From: Colletes latitarsis
Lineage: Eukaryota; Arthropoda; Insecta; Hymenoptera; Colletidae
Direction of reading: 5' to 3'
DNA length: 64,000 nucleotides
Assembly: GCF_051014445.1 (NCBI RefSeq)
Contig: NC_135141.1
Location: 15,376,001 to 15,440,000, forward strand
A program made the position numbers and the translations under genes. Within the stretch, counting starts at the first letter, position 1; each line of letters opens with the position of its first letter. The notes beneath the pieces were generated by a model. The model was given only the letters and a program-made list of their open reading frames with translations. It was not told the origin of the DNA and did not search any database. Shown one piece after another: positions 37,401 through 50,344 of the stretch.

Positions 37401-38102
37401 CGTATTTTAATGTAGAATATGTCGCAATTATAAAAATATTGGAAAGGTGATTCCTTGGCCCCGTAATGTTAAAAAAACCCCATAAAAATGGTGCAATTTT
37501 CAAACAGCCATAACTCCTATAATAGTGAATATATTTCAATGAAACTTTTTTGTGAAGTAGAGCTCAGAGGTACCTACAAAAAAGTATTAAACAACTTTTC
37601 TGTAACACGTCAAGCGAAATTATTAAAAATGAAAAACGAATTTTTAAGGGAAATCGACAAGGGGTAGGTGCCTAAATTTTTCGGCGAAATTGAAAAGTTT
37701 GAAATCGTTCTGGAAAAATTATTTTCGGTTGCGGGGGTCAATTATAATCATTTTCGGTGAATAGACATACTCCCGAAATCTTACCCACTTTCGAGAAAAA
37801 AATTCAGTATTGGCGGAACTTTAAACGTTAATAACTTCTCAACGAAGCCACTATCAACAAATTGGTATTCTTGATTTTCATCTTATTTTGGCCTCTAGAA
37901 TCTCCCATTAAAATTTTTCCCAGGGGTGGCCGAACACCCTGTGAGCAGATACATGTCATTGTTTGGGGCTCTAAATCTTCAGCAAAATCATTGTTCCGAC
38001 TCTGGGACCTTTTAAAATAATAATTTTAAGGCTTCAAACTATTATTTAAGCCAAAAAACAAAATATCTAATTTTTCAAAATTTTAGAGTTACCTAACCCC
38101 TT
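34404..38102. mobile_element. Inverted-repeat element of about 0.7 kb, split by T7
   Basis: AAGGGGTTAGGTAACTCTA at 34404 is matched in inverted orientation by tagagttacctaacccctt ending at 38102. The part left of T7 is 545 bp and the part right of it is 161 bp, so the host element would be about 0.7 kb without T7. The left tip is preceded by TT, making TTAA at 34402-34405, but the right side reads CTTGG, so the target duplication is unclear. No transposase is visible. Superfamily is unknown (a TTAA-type miniature element is one option). Confidence 0.65.
34951..37941 (-). mobile_element. T7: complete T-family element, 2991 bp, longest copy
   Basis: Left tip CAGGGTGTTCAGCCACC after TA at 34949-34950. 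Right tip gaacaccctg is followed by TG instead of TA. Left sub-end is b and right is a. The Y-module landmark agccataactcctataat recurs near 35415, 35934 (as acgcctacaat), 36460, 36980 and 37503, a period of about 523 bp, giving five stacked X+Y units. Frames at 36783-37016 and 37306-37539 encode nearly the same 77 residues for that reason. It is inserted in the inverted-repeat element at 34404-38102. Confidence 0.93.
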
Positions 38103-39065
38103 GGAACAACCCTCGTTTCTCTCTGTACTTATCGAATGTCCCTTGTATTTGTATGTCGAGAATCGTACGAACTTAATAGATGTCTCCATTCATGAACGAT
38201 CGTGAATCACGTATCGAAACGCGTAGAAAAATCGTTACTAATGTATAGAATATTCCGCAAAGCAATATCGATGTGTAGTTTACATTTTCACGGAATTTTA
38301 TAGGTTTCGTGTCCCGTCATTCAACAAGATGCTACAGAAACTTATTAAGTTACATGTTAAGAGTTTATCAAGTAGTTGCAGACGTTTTTAATGGTTCTTA
38401 GTGGCTGCTACTTTTCTCGGTGGGTTTCATTGAAATATTTACTACAAGGCAAAGCAAATACATTTTGCTCCGAAACAGGAAACGCGGAGAAATTTATGAA
38501 GTCGGACGAAATCGACTGCTGTTTCCCTTCTACGAGCGCCAGAGACTTTGCTAATGTCATTATAATGGCCCGCCCAAGACATTCGACCATTTGTCTCGAA
38601 ATTGCCGAAAAATAAAGGATTGTCCTGCGTTTTGCGCTTTCTTTGAAACGACATTCTCGAGGAATTCTCTTCGCCTAAATGACGTTTCTCGACGTACGTA
38701 CGAATTGGACCGTACAACTCGAACGATTCGAGTGCAATTAAATCGCTGATGAGATTTATATTATTCACCGCGGCGTATAATGTTGTATGTTTCTGAATTA
38801 TTAAATCGAAGTTCGAAAAATTCGTGAAACGATGGGAATCGAGAATGAACGTTCGCTTAACGATTCAACGCAAAGGTAACTTCTTTTTATTTCTTCCTGT
38901 TCTGCTTTGCATTCAACACAGAATGCGATATAATTAAATCACTCAACTTTGATATCAGAGTTAATAAATTCGTGCCATTTGTGTTTTATGAATAATTTAA
39001 ATCGAAGAAAAAACTTAATGTTGGCTTCGTGTTCGTGCCATTGCGAAGACAACTCCTCTATTTTG
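38103..39065. other. Unique sequence with a CpG-containing patch, unassigned
   Basis: Moderate-GC sequence at 38390-38760 with overlapping frames (79 codons plus at 38376-38615, 108 codons minus at 38442-38768). Neither resembles a known protein, and they overlap on opposite strands. Confidence 0.3.
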
Positions 39066-40557
39066 TTACATTTAAATTTTTCTCATTTGCATCTTTATTT
39101 TTGTACTTTAAATTTTAAATTATAGACCGTCGAGTCGAAAAAATGTATCGCGTCGTAAGCTACTCGAAATATTATATAACTTTCCATCTTGAAAATAGTT
39201 TACGCGTCACCAGAACGGCCATTTTTCTTGGTTTCGTCGAGTCAGAGAAAAGGCAGCAAACAACAGTGACAAATATCTAATTAATTAACTTGTATGTACT
39301 TTTTGGAGCAATTAAATAATTTTTCTCATTTGCATCTTTATTTTTGTACTTTAAATTTTAAATTATAGACTGTCGAGTCGAAAAACACGAAATCTATCGC
39401 GTCGTAAGCTACTCGAAATATTATGTAGCTTTTCATCTTGAAAATAGTTTACGCGTCACCAGAACGGCCATTTTTCTTGGTTTCGTCGAGTCAGAGAAAA
39501 GGCAGCAAACAACAGTGACAAATATCTAATTAATTAACTTGTATGTGCTTTTTGGAACAATTAAATAATTTTTCTCATTTGCATCTTTATTTTTGTACTT
39601 TAAATTTTAAATTATAGACTGTCAAGTCGAAAAAATGTATCGCGTCGTAAGCTACTCGAAATATTATGTAGCTTTCCATCTTGAAAATAGTTTACTCGTC
39701 ACCAGAACGGCCATTTTTCTTGGTTTCGTCGAGTCTGAGAAAAGTCAGTAAACAACAGTGACAAATATCTAATTAATTAACTTGTATGTGCTTTTTGGAA
39801 CAATTAAATAATTTTTCTCATTTGCATCTTTATTTTTGTACTTTAAATTTTAAATTATAGACTGCCGAGTCGAAAAACACGAAATGTATCGCGTCGTAAG
39901 CTACTCGAAATATTATGTGGCTTTCCATATTGAAAATAGTTTACGCGTCACCAGAACAGCCATTTTTCTTGGTTTCGTCGAGTCAGAGAAAAGGCAGCAA
40001 ACAACAGTGACAAATATCTAATTAATTAATTTGTATGTGCTTTTTGGAACAATTAAATAATTTTTCTCATTTGCATCTTTATTTTTGTACTTTAAATTTT
40101 AAATTATAGACTGTCGAGTCGAAAAACACGAAATGTATCGCGTCGTAAGCTACTCGAAATATTATGTAGCTTTCCATCTTGAAAATAGTTTACGCGTCAC
40201 CAGAACGGCCATTTTTCTTGGTTTCGTCGAGTCAGAGAAAAGGCAGCAAACATCAGTGACAAATATCTAATTAATTAATTTGTATGTGCTTTTTGGAACA
40301 ATTAAATAATTTTTCTCATTTGCATCTTTATTTTTGTACTTTAAATTTTAAATTATAGACTGTCGAGTCGAAAAAATGTATCGCGTCGTAAGCTACTCGA
40401 AATATTATGTAGCTTTCCATCTTGAAAATAGTTTACGCGTCACCAGAACGGCCATTTTTCTTGGTTTCGTCGAGTCAGAGAAAAGGCAGCAAACAACAGT
40501 GACAAATATTTAATTAATTAACTTGTATGTACTTTTTGGAGCAATTAAATAATTTTT
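39066..40557. repeat. Satellite D: six copies of a 243/249-bp unit
   Basis: The landmark atttgcat recurs at 39085, 39328, 39577, 39820, 40069 and 40318, spacings of 243, 249, 243, 249 and 249 bp. The 6-bp difference is the presence or absence of cacgaa after gtcgaaaaa. Each unit contains the octamer ATTTGCAT, the block gcgtcaccagaacggccat and ctaattaatta. Copies are almost identical. Composition is less AT-rich than neighbouring satellites. Confidence 0.95.
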
Positions 40558-41803
40558 CAATACTTATAAAAAGACTTATTGGATAACTTGTTAGTATAAT
40601 AATTGCACGTATAGATGGAACCGTCGCACAGTGGGATATTTGTACCAAGAAAACGGGAAAAAGTAATTTTTAAAAGTACCAGAATGAACAATTTTTATAC
40701 TAATACTTAATTAAACGTATAGGCCATGATTTTCTAGAGGTTTTTTCCCACTATTCGTCATTGTGGTCATAACTACACAGTTTAAAAATTACCTATCTCT
40801 ATATCATTTGAAACTTATATCGTTGTTTATAATTGTTTCGTTCTTTTTTTTTTAAATTAAATGAGGAACGACAAAATTTGTTGTACCTTGCGTGTACTTA
40901 AATTATGCTAGAGAATACTTTTATATTGCTTATATTTTTTTAGTTATACTAAATTTAATATGTTTAATTTTCATTGCATTTTTTAATTACGAGTTTAGTG
41001 AAATTCCGCGTTCCTTTTGATCGCATTTTAAACAGTAAAACATTACTTTTAATATACATAATCGCAACCACATACTTTCTTGGAATGGCATAATAATGTT
41101 TTGAATTTAAAAAATCTTACAATCTTTTTACTTTTTACTAAAAATTTATTTTGTAATTGAAGAAAAGAAATCATATTTTCCAAAAGATCGTAAAATTATT
41201 TCTTCCGAATGAATTTTCGGAAAATGTAAAGAACTGTTTCGATTAATATAATTAATATTGTATTTAATTTTGTTTAAATTTTTGCGTAAAAAAAGGTTTT
41301 CTAAATGATATTTTTTATTATTTTACATCACATTCGTATATACTGACTGTATAAGATAAAGAAATACGAAACAGATGCACAGAATTTTAGACACTACACG
41401 TCTTTTCATCATCACTGTGCATCGCGTGTTGGAATGTCATAATTTTAACGACTTTTTTGTCAAAACAAGTTTTTCCTAGCTATTCTTAAAAACTCCGACA
41501 CTAATGAACCAATCTTCACGAAATTTGACACAGATATAAAATAAGTGCGTTTTAATGGCTGAGACCACAAGCAGTACGATATCGTCAATCATTCTATTTC
41601 TAATCAAAAAATTATTCCACTTTTTCTGTCAAATTTACCATTTTTCTTTACAGTGTCGTTGCTTCAACAATTTGAATATTTTTTTTCTGTTTCTGGTCCC
41701 GAACATAATTCTACTAAAACTAAACACTAGGATATGCATTTCTTTTTCATTCAGTCAATTTTTTCTTTCTTGCATTTCGATCAATGCTTGAACTACAGAC
41801 GTA
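40558..41803. other. AT-rich DNA, nothing definite
   Basis: Strongly AT-rich sequence between satellite D and T8. A 78-codon plus frame (41555-41791) is rich in Ile, Phe and Leu because of the base composition, and has no recognisable motif. Confidence 0.45.
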
Positions 41804-41805
41804 TA

Positions 41806-44328
41806 CAGGGTGTTCAGCTACCCCTGGGAAAAATTTTCATGGGGGATTCTAGAGGCCAAAATAAGACGAAAATCTACCAATTTGTTGATGAAGGCTTCGT
41901 TAAAAAGTTATTAACAATTAAATTCAACAATTTCAAATCGTTCTGGAAAAATTATTTTCGGTTGCGGGGGTCAATTATAAGCATTTTAGGTGAATAGACA
42001 TACCCTGAAATTCCATGCGAATCTTTAAAATATTATAACTTCTGAACGGATTGGAAGATTTTGATATTTCAAACGGCAAATAAGGCGTATTTTAGTGCAG
42101 AATATGTAGACATTACAAAAATATTCGAAAAGTTGTTCCTTAAACCCATAAAGTGAGAAAAACCCCATAAAAATTGTCCTATATTGCAACAGCCATAACT
42201 CCTATAATAATGAATATATTTTAATGAAACTTTTTTCTGAAGTAGAGCTCAGGGATACCTACAAAAAAATTGTCTAATACGACAAACAATATTATTAAAA
42301 ATGAAAAACGAATTTTTAAGAAAAATCGACAGTGTTGCTTTGCTGAAATTTTTCGACGAAATTGATAGGTTTTAAATCATTCTGAAAAAATTATTTTTGG
42401 GTGCGGGGCTCAATTACAATCATTTTTGGTAAGCATACATATCCCCGAAATCCTATCCACTTTCGAGAAAAAAAATCGGTTAGGTGCTGAAATTTTTCGG
42501 CGAACAAAAAATTTTTCAAATCGTTTTAAAAAAATTATTTTCGGTTGCGAGGGTCAATTGCAATCATTATTGGTCCTTACACATACCCTCGAAATCCTAC
42601 GCATTTCCGAGAAAAAAAATTCCTAATTGAAAATGTAATTTATGGCCAGAAATGTTGCTTGAAAATTTCATGCTAATCTTTAAAATATCATAACTTCTGA
42701 ACGGATTGGAGGATTTTAATATTATAAACGACAAACAACGCGTATTTTGGTGGAGAATATGTAGAAATTCTAACAATATTCGAAAAATTGTTCCTTAACC
42801 CCATAAAATGAGAAAAACCCCATAAAACTGGTCCAATGTTGCAACAGCCATAACGCCTATAATAACGAATATATTTCAATGAAACTGTTTTGTGAAGTAG
42901 AGCTCAGGGGTACCTACAAAAAAGCATTAGACAACTTTTCTATAGGGTATCAAACAATATTATTAAAAATGAAAAACGAATTTTTAAGAAAAATCGATAG
43001 TGTTGCCTTGCTGAAATTTTTCGACGAAATTGAAAGGTTTCAAATCATTCTGGAAAAATTATTTTTGGTTGCTGGAATCAATTACAATTATTTTTGGTCA
43101 TTACACATACCCACGAAATCCTACGCATTTTCGAGAAAAAAAATTTCTAATTGAAAATGTAATTTATGGCTAGAAATGTTGCTTGAAAATTTCATGCAAA
43201 TATTTAAAATGTCATAACTTCTGAACGGATTGGAGGATTTTAATATATCAAACGACAAACAACGCGTATTTTGGTGGAGAATATGTAGAAATTCTAACAA
43301 TATTGAAATAGTTGTTCCTTAACCCCGTAAAGTGAGAAAAACCCCATAAAAATGGTCCAATGTTACAACAGCCATAACGCCTACAATAATGAATATATTT
43401 CAATGAATCTTTTTTGTGAAGTAGAGCCCAGGGGTACCTACAAAAAAGTATTAGACAACTTTTCTGTAGGACGTCAAGCGAAATTATTAAAAATCAAAAA
43501 CGAATTTCTAAGAAAAATCGACTGGCTTGCCTTGCTGAAATTTTTCGACGAAATTGGAAAGTTTCAAATCAATCTGAAAAAATTATTTTTGGTTGCGGGG
43601 GTCGATTACAAACATTTTTTGTCATTACACATACCCTTGAAATCCTACGCATTTCCGAGAAAAAAAATTCCTAATTGAAAATGTAATTTATGGCTAGAAA
43701 TGTTGCTTGAAAATTTCATGCAAGTATTTAAAATGTCATAACTTCTCAACGGATTGGAGGATTTTAATATTTCAAACGGCAAATAAGGCGTATTTTAGTG
43801 TAGAATATGTAGACATTCCAAAAATATTCGAAAAGTTGTTCCTTAACCCCGTGAAGTGAGAAAAATCCCATAAAAATGGTCCAATTTTCAAACAGCCATA
43901 ACGCCTACAATAATGAATATATTTCAATGAAACTTTTTTGTGAAGTAGAGCTCAGGGTTACCTACAAAAAAGTATTAGACAACTTTTGTATAGGGTATCA
44001 AACAATATTATTAAAAATGAAAAACGAATTTTTAAGAAAAATCGACAGGGCTGCTTTGCTGAAATTTTTCGACGAAAAAAAAAATTTCAAATCATTCTGA
44101 AAAAATTATTTTTGGTTTGGGTAGTCAATTACAATAATTTTTGGTGAGTAGACATATCCCTGAAATCCTACCCACTTTCGAGAAAAAAATTCAATACGGG
44201 CGGAATTTTAAATATCAATAACTTTTTAACGAAGCCTCGATCAACAAATTGGTGTTCTTGATTTTCACCCTATTTTGGCCTCTAGAATCTTCCATTACAA
44301 TTTTTCTCAGGGTTGGCTTAACACTCTG
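41806..44328 (-). mobile_element. T8: complete T-family element, 2523 bp
   Basis: Left tip CAGGGTGTTCAGCTACC after TA at 41804-41805. Right tip is ttaacactctg followed by TA at 44329-44330. Left sub-end is b and right is a. The Y landmark recurs near 42190, 42845, 43370 and 43895 (spacings about 655, 525 and 525 bp). The stacked units yield repeated plus-strand frames such as 42879-43154, 43352-43678 and 43876-44100, which encode close variants of one peptide and are not independent genes. Confidence 0.93.
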
Positions 44329-44330
44329 TA

Positions 44331-44860
44331 TAATACGATTTAACTATTATACATGTAAGGAAAGCATCCTTAGTTATATTGAATTTAGCGCGTAAATAGG
44401 TCAATAAGTTAGATCTCCAATTGTATCAAGATAATTTATCGAATAGACAGGTGGCGTCAGTACGACAAGGTAAGCCAAAGTGCAAAGATATAGAAACTAC
44501 AAAAGAATTATAACAAATTACATGTAAGAAAATTAATCAAGAAAGAACGGTGTGAATAATAGCATTGAATGTTGTTTCTTTGATATTACAGATAGGATAA
44601 ATAATTAGTCTAAGTTATTATATTAATATTTTGTTCAAAATAATAAAATCTTTGTTATTACAGAGAAACAATTCTACTCGTTATTCACCAATAACCTGCA
44701 TATTAAATAAAGCAAATATACATACGCGATTAATTTGTGATTACATATGCTATATATCGTGGTCGCTAATGATCTCGTCTTTCAATTACAAATAAATAAA
44801 TAAATAATAATAATTGTCGGGTACATGTGTACACGTATGTATCGAATACACGTTAAAACC
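44331..44860. other. AT-rich DNA, nothing definite
   Basis: AT-rich linker with an aaataaataaataaataat microsatellite near 44790-44812. No gene recognised. Confidence 0.45.
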
Positions 44861-45480
44861 CGCAATGTTTAGTTTGGAGATTCGATAGCGGTTCCATCGT
44901 CTAACGATTAACCGGTAGCCGAGGGGTGGAAGGTTGGGCGGATAGAAAAGAGGAGAACGGGACGCGTCCACGTCGGTTTTTCGTGGCGGCGACCAGGGTC
45001 TTGACAGTGGAATTGGAAGGAATTAAAAACGAAGTGAAATAAAACAAAAGGCAGAGCGACGAGGAGACTCTCTTTGCCGGGTGCTTTGTGATGTTCTCGG
45101 AGGCCGCTCCCTCCCACTTATTTCACCCTTTCCTCCCCACCGTCCGACACTGCTTTCTTTCTTTCTCTTTCGCGACTCTGTCTCAATCTGTCTCTCAATC
45201 CGTCCCTTTTCGACGTTGGTCCACCTTCGGTCCCGCGGACGTTCATGCAGCGAGGAACTAATTTGAGTCGAGTGCCAGCAGTCCCTCTCCGGGCAAAAAC
45301 TACTCACCCCCGGAGCGCGTTCCTCTTAACGTCGATTACCATTTCTAATTCACCAATCGTGAATTAATACGCCGGTTCCGCGAGAGAACGCTGCCCCCCC
45401 TTGGAACCACTCGCGCGATTCCCAATTTTAGACAGTCCGTATCGATACGAGAACCGTATCACCGGGTCAATATCTTCCAG
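44861..45480. other. GC-rich island, possible exon or regulatory DNA
   Basis: CpG- and GC-rich block. Frames of 69 and 94 codons (minus, 44908-45117 and 45023-45307) and 61 codons (plus, 45081-45266) overlap. The peptides are low-complexity Arg/Ser/Glu or Ser/Phe, typical of purine- or pyrimidine-biased DNA, and no domain is recognised. A long pyrimidine-rich stretch runs at about 45105-45215 on the plus strand. Confidence 0.3.
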
Positions 45481-45639
45481 GTACGTTTTAAGGGGCTACT
45501 CTACCGTCAAGCGTACATTTTTAGGTCTCCTTTCATCATTTTTTCGAACTATAGATCCTTTTTTATCAAAATATCTACACACATGTTTATATTTCGCGAT
45601 ATTTATCAAATCTGTACAAATTTTTTCTATGAAAAGCTT

Positions 45640-48600
45640 TTATAATTGGCTATTCTGCGTGTTCTAGAGCGTAGTGAAACAAAAAGAACGTCTTCTTATA
45701 GTTTCGATCGTTCTACGTATTTGTAATGAAAAATAAAAATAGACTCTTAATTTTAAACGAGTTTAACTATAGCAGGTACTATAAAAAATTGGCAATTCTG
45801 CATGTTGAAAGAACGTCATCTAATAGTTTCGATCGTTCTACATATTTGTAATGAAAAATAAAAATAGACTCTTAATTTAAAACGAGTTTAACTATAGCAG
45901 GTACTGAAATAGAAATGATAAGTCAGTAATATAAAAAATTGGCTATTCTGCATGTTCGACAAGACGAACGCCATCTTATGGTTTCGATCGTACTACATAT
46001 TTGTAATGAAAAATAAAAATAGACTCTTAATTTAAAACGAGTTTAACTATAGCAGGTACTGAAATAGAAATGATAAGTCAGTAACATAAAAAATTGGCTA
46101 TTCTGCATGTTCGACAAAACGAACGTCATCTTATGCTTTCGATCGTTCTACATATTTGTAATAAGAAATAAAAATAGACTCTTAATTTAAAAGGCGTTTA
46201 ACTATAGCAGGCACTGAAATAGAAATAATAAGTCAGTAATATAAAAAATTGGCTATTCTGCATGTTCGACAAAACGAACGTCATCTAATAGTTTCGATCG
46301 TTCTACATATTTGTAATGAAAAATAAAAATAGACTCTTAATTTAAACGAGTTTAACTATAGCAGCTACTATAAAAAATTGGCTATTCTGCATGTTCGACA
46401 AGACGAACGTCATCTTATGGTTTCGATCGTTCTACATATTTGTAATAAAAAATAAAAATAGACACTCAATTTAAAACGAGTTTAACTATAGCAGGTACTA
46501 TAAAAAATTGGCTATTCTGCATGTTCTAGAACGCAGTGAAACAAAAAGTACGTCATCTTATGGTTTCGATGGTTCTACATATTTGTAATGAAAAATAAAA
46601 ATATACTCTTAATTTAAAAGGAGTTTAACTGTAGCAGGTACTGAAATAGAAATGATAAGTTAATAATATAAAAAATTGGCTATTCTACATGTTCGACAAA
46701 ACGAACGTCATCTAATAGTTTCGATCGTTCTACATATTTGTAATGAAAAATAAAAATAGCCTCCTAATTTAAAACGAGTTTAACTATAGCAGGAACTATA
46801 AAAAATTGGCTATTCTGCATGTTCTAGAGCGCAGTGAAACAAAAAGAACGTCATCTAATAGTTTCGATCGTTCTACATATTTGAAATGAAAAATAAAAAT
46901 AGACTCTTAATTTAAAAGGCGTTTAACTATAGCAGGTACTGAAATAGAAATGATAAGTCAGTAATATAAAAAATTGGCTATTTTACATATTCTAGAACGT
47001 ATTGAAACAAAAAGAACATCAACTTATGGTTTCGATCGTTGTACATATTTGTAATAAAAAATAAAAATAGACACTCAATTTAAAACGAGTTTAACTATAG
47101 CAGGTACTATAAAAAATTGGCTATTCTACATGTTCTAGAGCGCAGTGAAACAAAAAGAACGTCATCTAATAGTTTCGATCGTTCTACATATTTGTAATGA
47201 AAAATAAAAATAGACTCCTAATTTAAAACGAGTTTAACTATAGCAGGAACTATAAAAAAAATGGCTATTTTGCATGTTCTAGAACGCAGTGAGACAAAAA
47301 AAATATCAACTTATGCTTTCGATCGTTCTACATATTAGTAATGAAAAATAAAAATAAACTCTTAATTTAAAAGGAGTTTAACTATAGCAGGTACTGAAAT
47401 AGAAATGATAAGTCAATAATATAAAAAATTGTCTATTCTGCATGTTCGACAAAAAGAACGTCATCTTATGGTTTCGATCGTTCTACATATTTGTAATAAA
47501 AAATAAAAATAGACTCTTAATTGAAAACGAGTTTAACTATAGCAGGTACTATAAAAAATTGGCTATTCTGCATGTTCTAGAACGTAGTGAAACAAAAAGA
47601 ACGTCATCTTATACTTTCGATCGTTCTACATATTATTAATGAAAAATAAAAATAGACTCTTAATTTAAAAGGCGTTAAACTATAGCAGGTACTGAAATAG
47701 AAATGATAAGTCAGTAATATAAAAAATTGGCTATTCTGCATGTTCGACAAAAAGAACGTCATCTTATGGTTTCGATCGTTCTACATATTTGTAATGAAAA
47801 ATAAAAATAGACTCTTAATTTAAAACGAGTTTAACTATAGCAGGAACTATAAAAAATTGAATATTTTGCGTATTCTAGAACGCAGTGAAATAAAAAGAAC
47901 GTCATCTTATACTTTCGATCGTTCTACATATTTGTAATGAAAAATAAAAATAGACTCTTAATTTAAAACGAGTTTAACTATAGCAGGAACTATAAAAAAT
48001 TGGCTATTTTGCATGTTCTAGAACGCAGTGAAACAAAAAAAATATCAACTTATGCTTTCGATCGTACTACATATTAGTAATGAAAAATAAAAATAGACTC
48101 TTAATTTAAAACGAGTTTAACTATATCAGGCACTAAAATAGAAATGATAAGTCAGTAATATAAAAAATTGGCTATTCTACATATTCTAGAACGTAGTGAA
48201 ACAAAAAGAACATCAACTTATGGTTTCGATCGTTGTACATATTTGTAATGAAAAATAAAAATAGACTCTTAATTTAAAGCGAGTTTAACTATAGCAGGTA
48301 CTATAAAAAATTGGCTATTCTGCATGTTCGATAAAACGAACGTCATCTTATGCTTTCGATCGTTCTACATATTTGTAATGAAAAATAAAAATAGACTCTT
48401 AATTTAAAACGAGTTTAACTATAGCAGGTACTAAAATAGAAATGATAAGTCAGTAATATAAAAAATTGGCTATTCTACATATTCTAGAACGTAGTGAAAC
48501 AAAAAGAACGTCATCTTATAGTTTCGATGGTTCTACATATTTGTAATGAAAAGTAGAAATAGACACCTAATTTAAAACGAGTTTAACTGTAGCAGGTACT

Positions 48601-48905
48601 ATAAAAAATTGGCTATTCTGCATGTTCGACAAAACGAACGTCATCTTATGGTTTCGATCGTTCTACATATTTGTAATAAAAAATAAAAATAGACTCTTAA
48701 TTTAAAACGAGTTTAACTATAGCAGGTACTATAAAAAATTGGCTATTCTGCATGTTCTAGAGCGCAGTGAAACAAAAAGTACGTCATCTTATGGTTTCGA
48801 TTGTTCTACATATTTGTAATGAAAAATAAAAATAGACTCTTAATTTAAAACGAGTTTAACTATAGCAGGTATCAAAATGGAAATGATGAGTCAATAATAT
48901 AAGAA
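45640..48905. repeat. Satellite E: about 22 copies, two unit lengths
   Basis: The landmark tttcgatcgttctacatatt recurs about 22 times from about 45700 to 48797. Short units are about 125-140 bp. Long units are about 150-160 bp and carry an extra gaaatagaaatgataagtc segment. Two alternative junction words occur: gttcgacaaaacgaacgtc and gttctagaacgcagtgaaac. All units share the gagtttaactatagcaggta block. The mixture of unit types is irregular rather than strictly alternating. The only long frame (47442-47639) is accidental. Confidence 0.92.
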
Positions 48906-50344
48906 ATAGTAACATTTTGAAATTTACTTATGAATTTTTTTTTGTATTTATTATCACTTTTGTAAACAAAGAAAATATGAAAACAGTGAATTGATTTTAG
49001 TAAAGATACGTGTACTGAATATGTGCACCAAATGTTGTGCCATTCGGACAAATAGACTTTCCAATATCGTGGAAACTAGTCACGATAAGTGTGTAGAGCT
49101 TTTAATTAAAAAAGATATTTTTAAAAACAGTGTAATATGTCCTCGATGCTGAAACGAATTAACATTAAATTGGAAAGCATTAATATTTCATTGTCGTAGC
49201 ATATCCTACGCCAAAAAGAATAATGAAAAGTGTAAAATACAATGGAATTACTTTGCATCCGTTAAAAAGGACAGTGACATTACTTTAATCGTGGTTGCTG
49301 CTTTCACAGATAAAATTTGATTTTACAGAAAATGTTTTAGACATAGCACAAAATACCGTTGTTGACTGGAGTAGTTAATTATAATATTGTATATAATAAC
49401 GCGTTACGCAAGACGAATTATAATTATAATTTCGAAAGTGACAAACAAATTCTTATTTTACAGATTTTGAGTCGAAACACTGATTTTCTAAAGTTAAAAA
49501 ATTCAAAGGGTGACAGCATTCCTCGAAGCTTCCTCTAGAAAAGGGGTCGACAACTTTTTAGGGACACTAGCCATGTGGGACATTAAGATCGGAGTCACAT
49601 ATAAGAGTAACAGTTTCCAACTTTGGTGAAGTTGGAAGTGTGATGAGAAAGGAAAGGTGAAAATAAATTAAATTCGTTGACTTTTGTTAATACCACTTAG
49701 AATAATGGCATTCAAACCTTATATGACAGAAAAGTAAGTAAAAATAAACTATAATGTTATTTAAACTGAACGAAATGTTTGGGAGCTTTAAAATTTTATA
49801 AAATTGATTTTAAAGCAATAATTCGAAATGTCGAAGAGTAGAATTTCTATTATTGTAGGAAATCGAGACTAAAAATGCATATAATAGTTAAGATTCGTTA
49901 ATTCTAGTTACCTGAGAAATATCAGTTTCATAAGTTTGACCTACAAAAAATCAAAGCTACTTAAATATTAAAACAGTGATTGTATCGTGAACTATTATAT
50001 GTAATTTTAGACAAAATAGATATCATTTTGTAAGAAACAAAATTTGTTTGTGAAAAAGCAGAAATTGAATAGAATAGGCGATGTCAAATCTTAGACATTG
50101 CTTCTATAAAATTTCATTTGCTTATGATGATTAGCTGTTCTTAATAGTGTTCGAGTCTCGAAAACTCTTAACGGAGAAAACTGAATGTTTCACCTTGGTA
50201 AAGTAATTTTAACCGCATTGAGAATGCCCGTTTCATCAGTTTCAAAATGCACTTTTAACAAGTGTAACTAATAATTTGGCCACCCACTGTAGGTGCTGTT
50301 ATTTATGGTTACATTTTCTTGCGACGAGTTCTCAAATTGCTTAA
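48906..50344. other. AT-rich DNA with possible hAT-like end
   Basis: Mostly unique AT-rich sequence. At about 49543, aggggtcgacaacttttta followed by ccatgtgggacatt resembles the terminal region of hAT-type elements (CAGGGGTCGGCAACCTTTTT), but no opposite end is found. Near 50279, ggccacccactgta resembles the right tip of the Tc1 element at 50677-53312. Confidence 0.4.

Noticed and set aside
50279..50293. ggccacccactgta as the left end of another Tc1 copy
   Set aside because: Only about 12 bases match the Tc1 tip and nothing further inward agrees.
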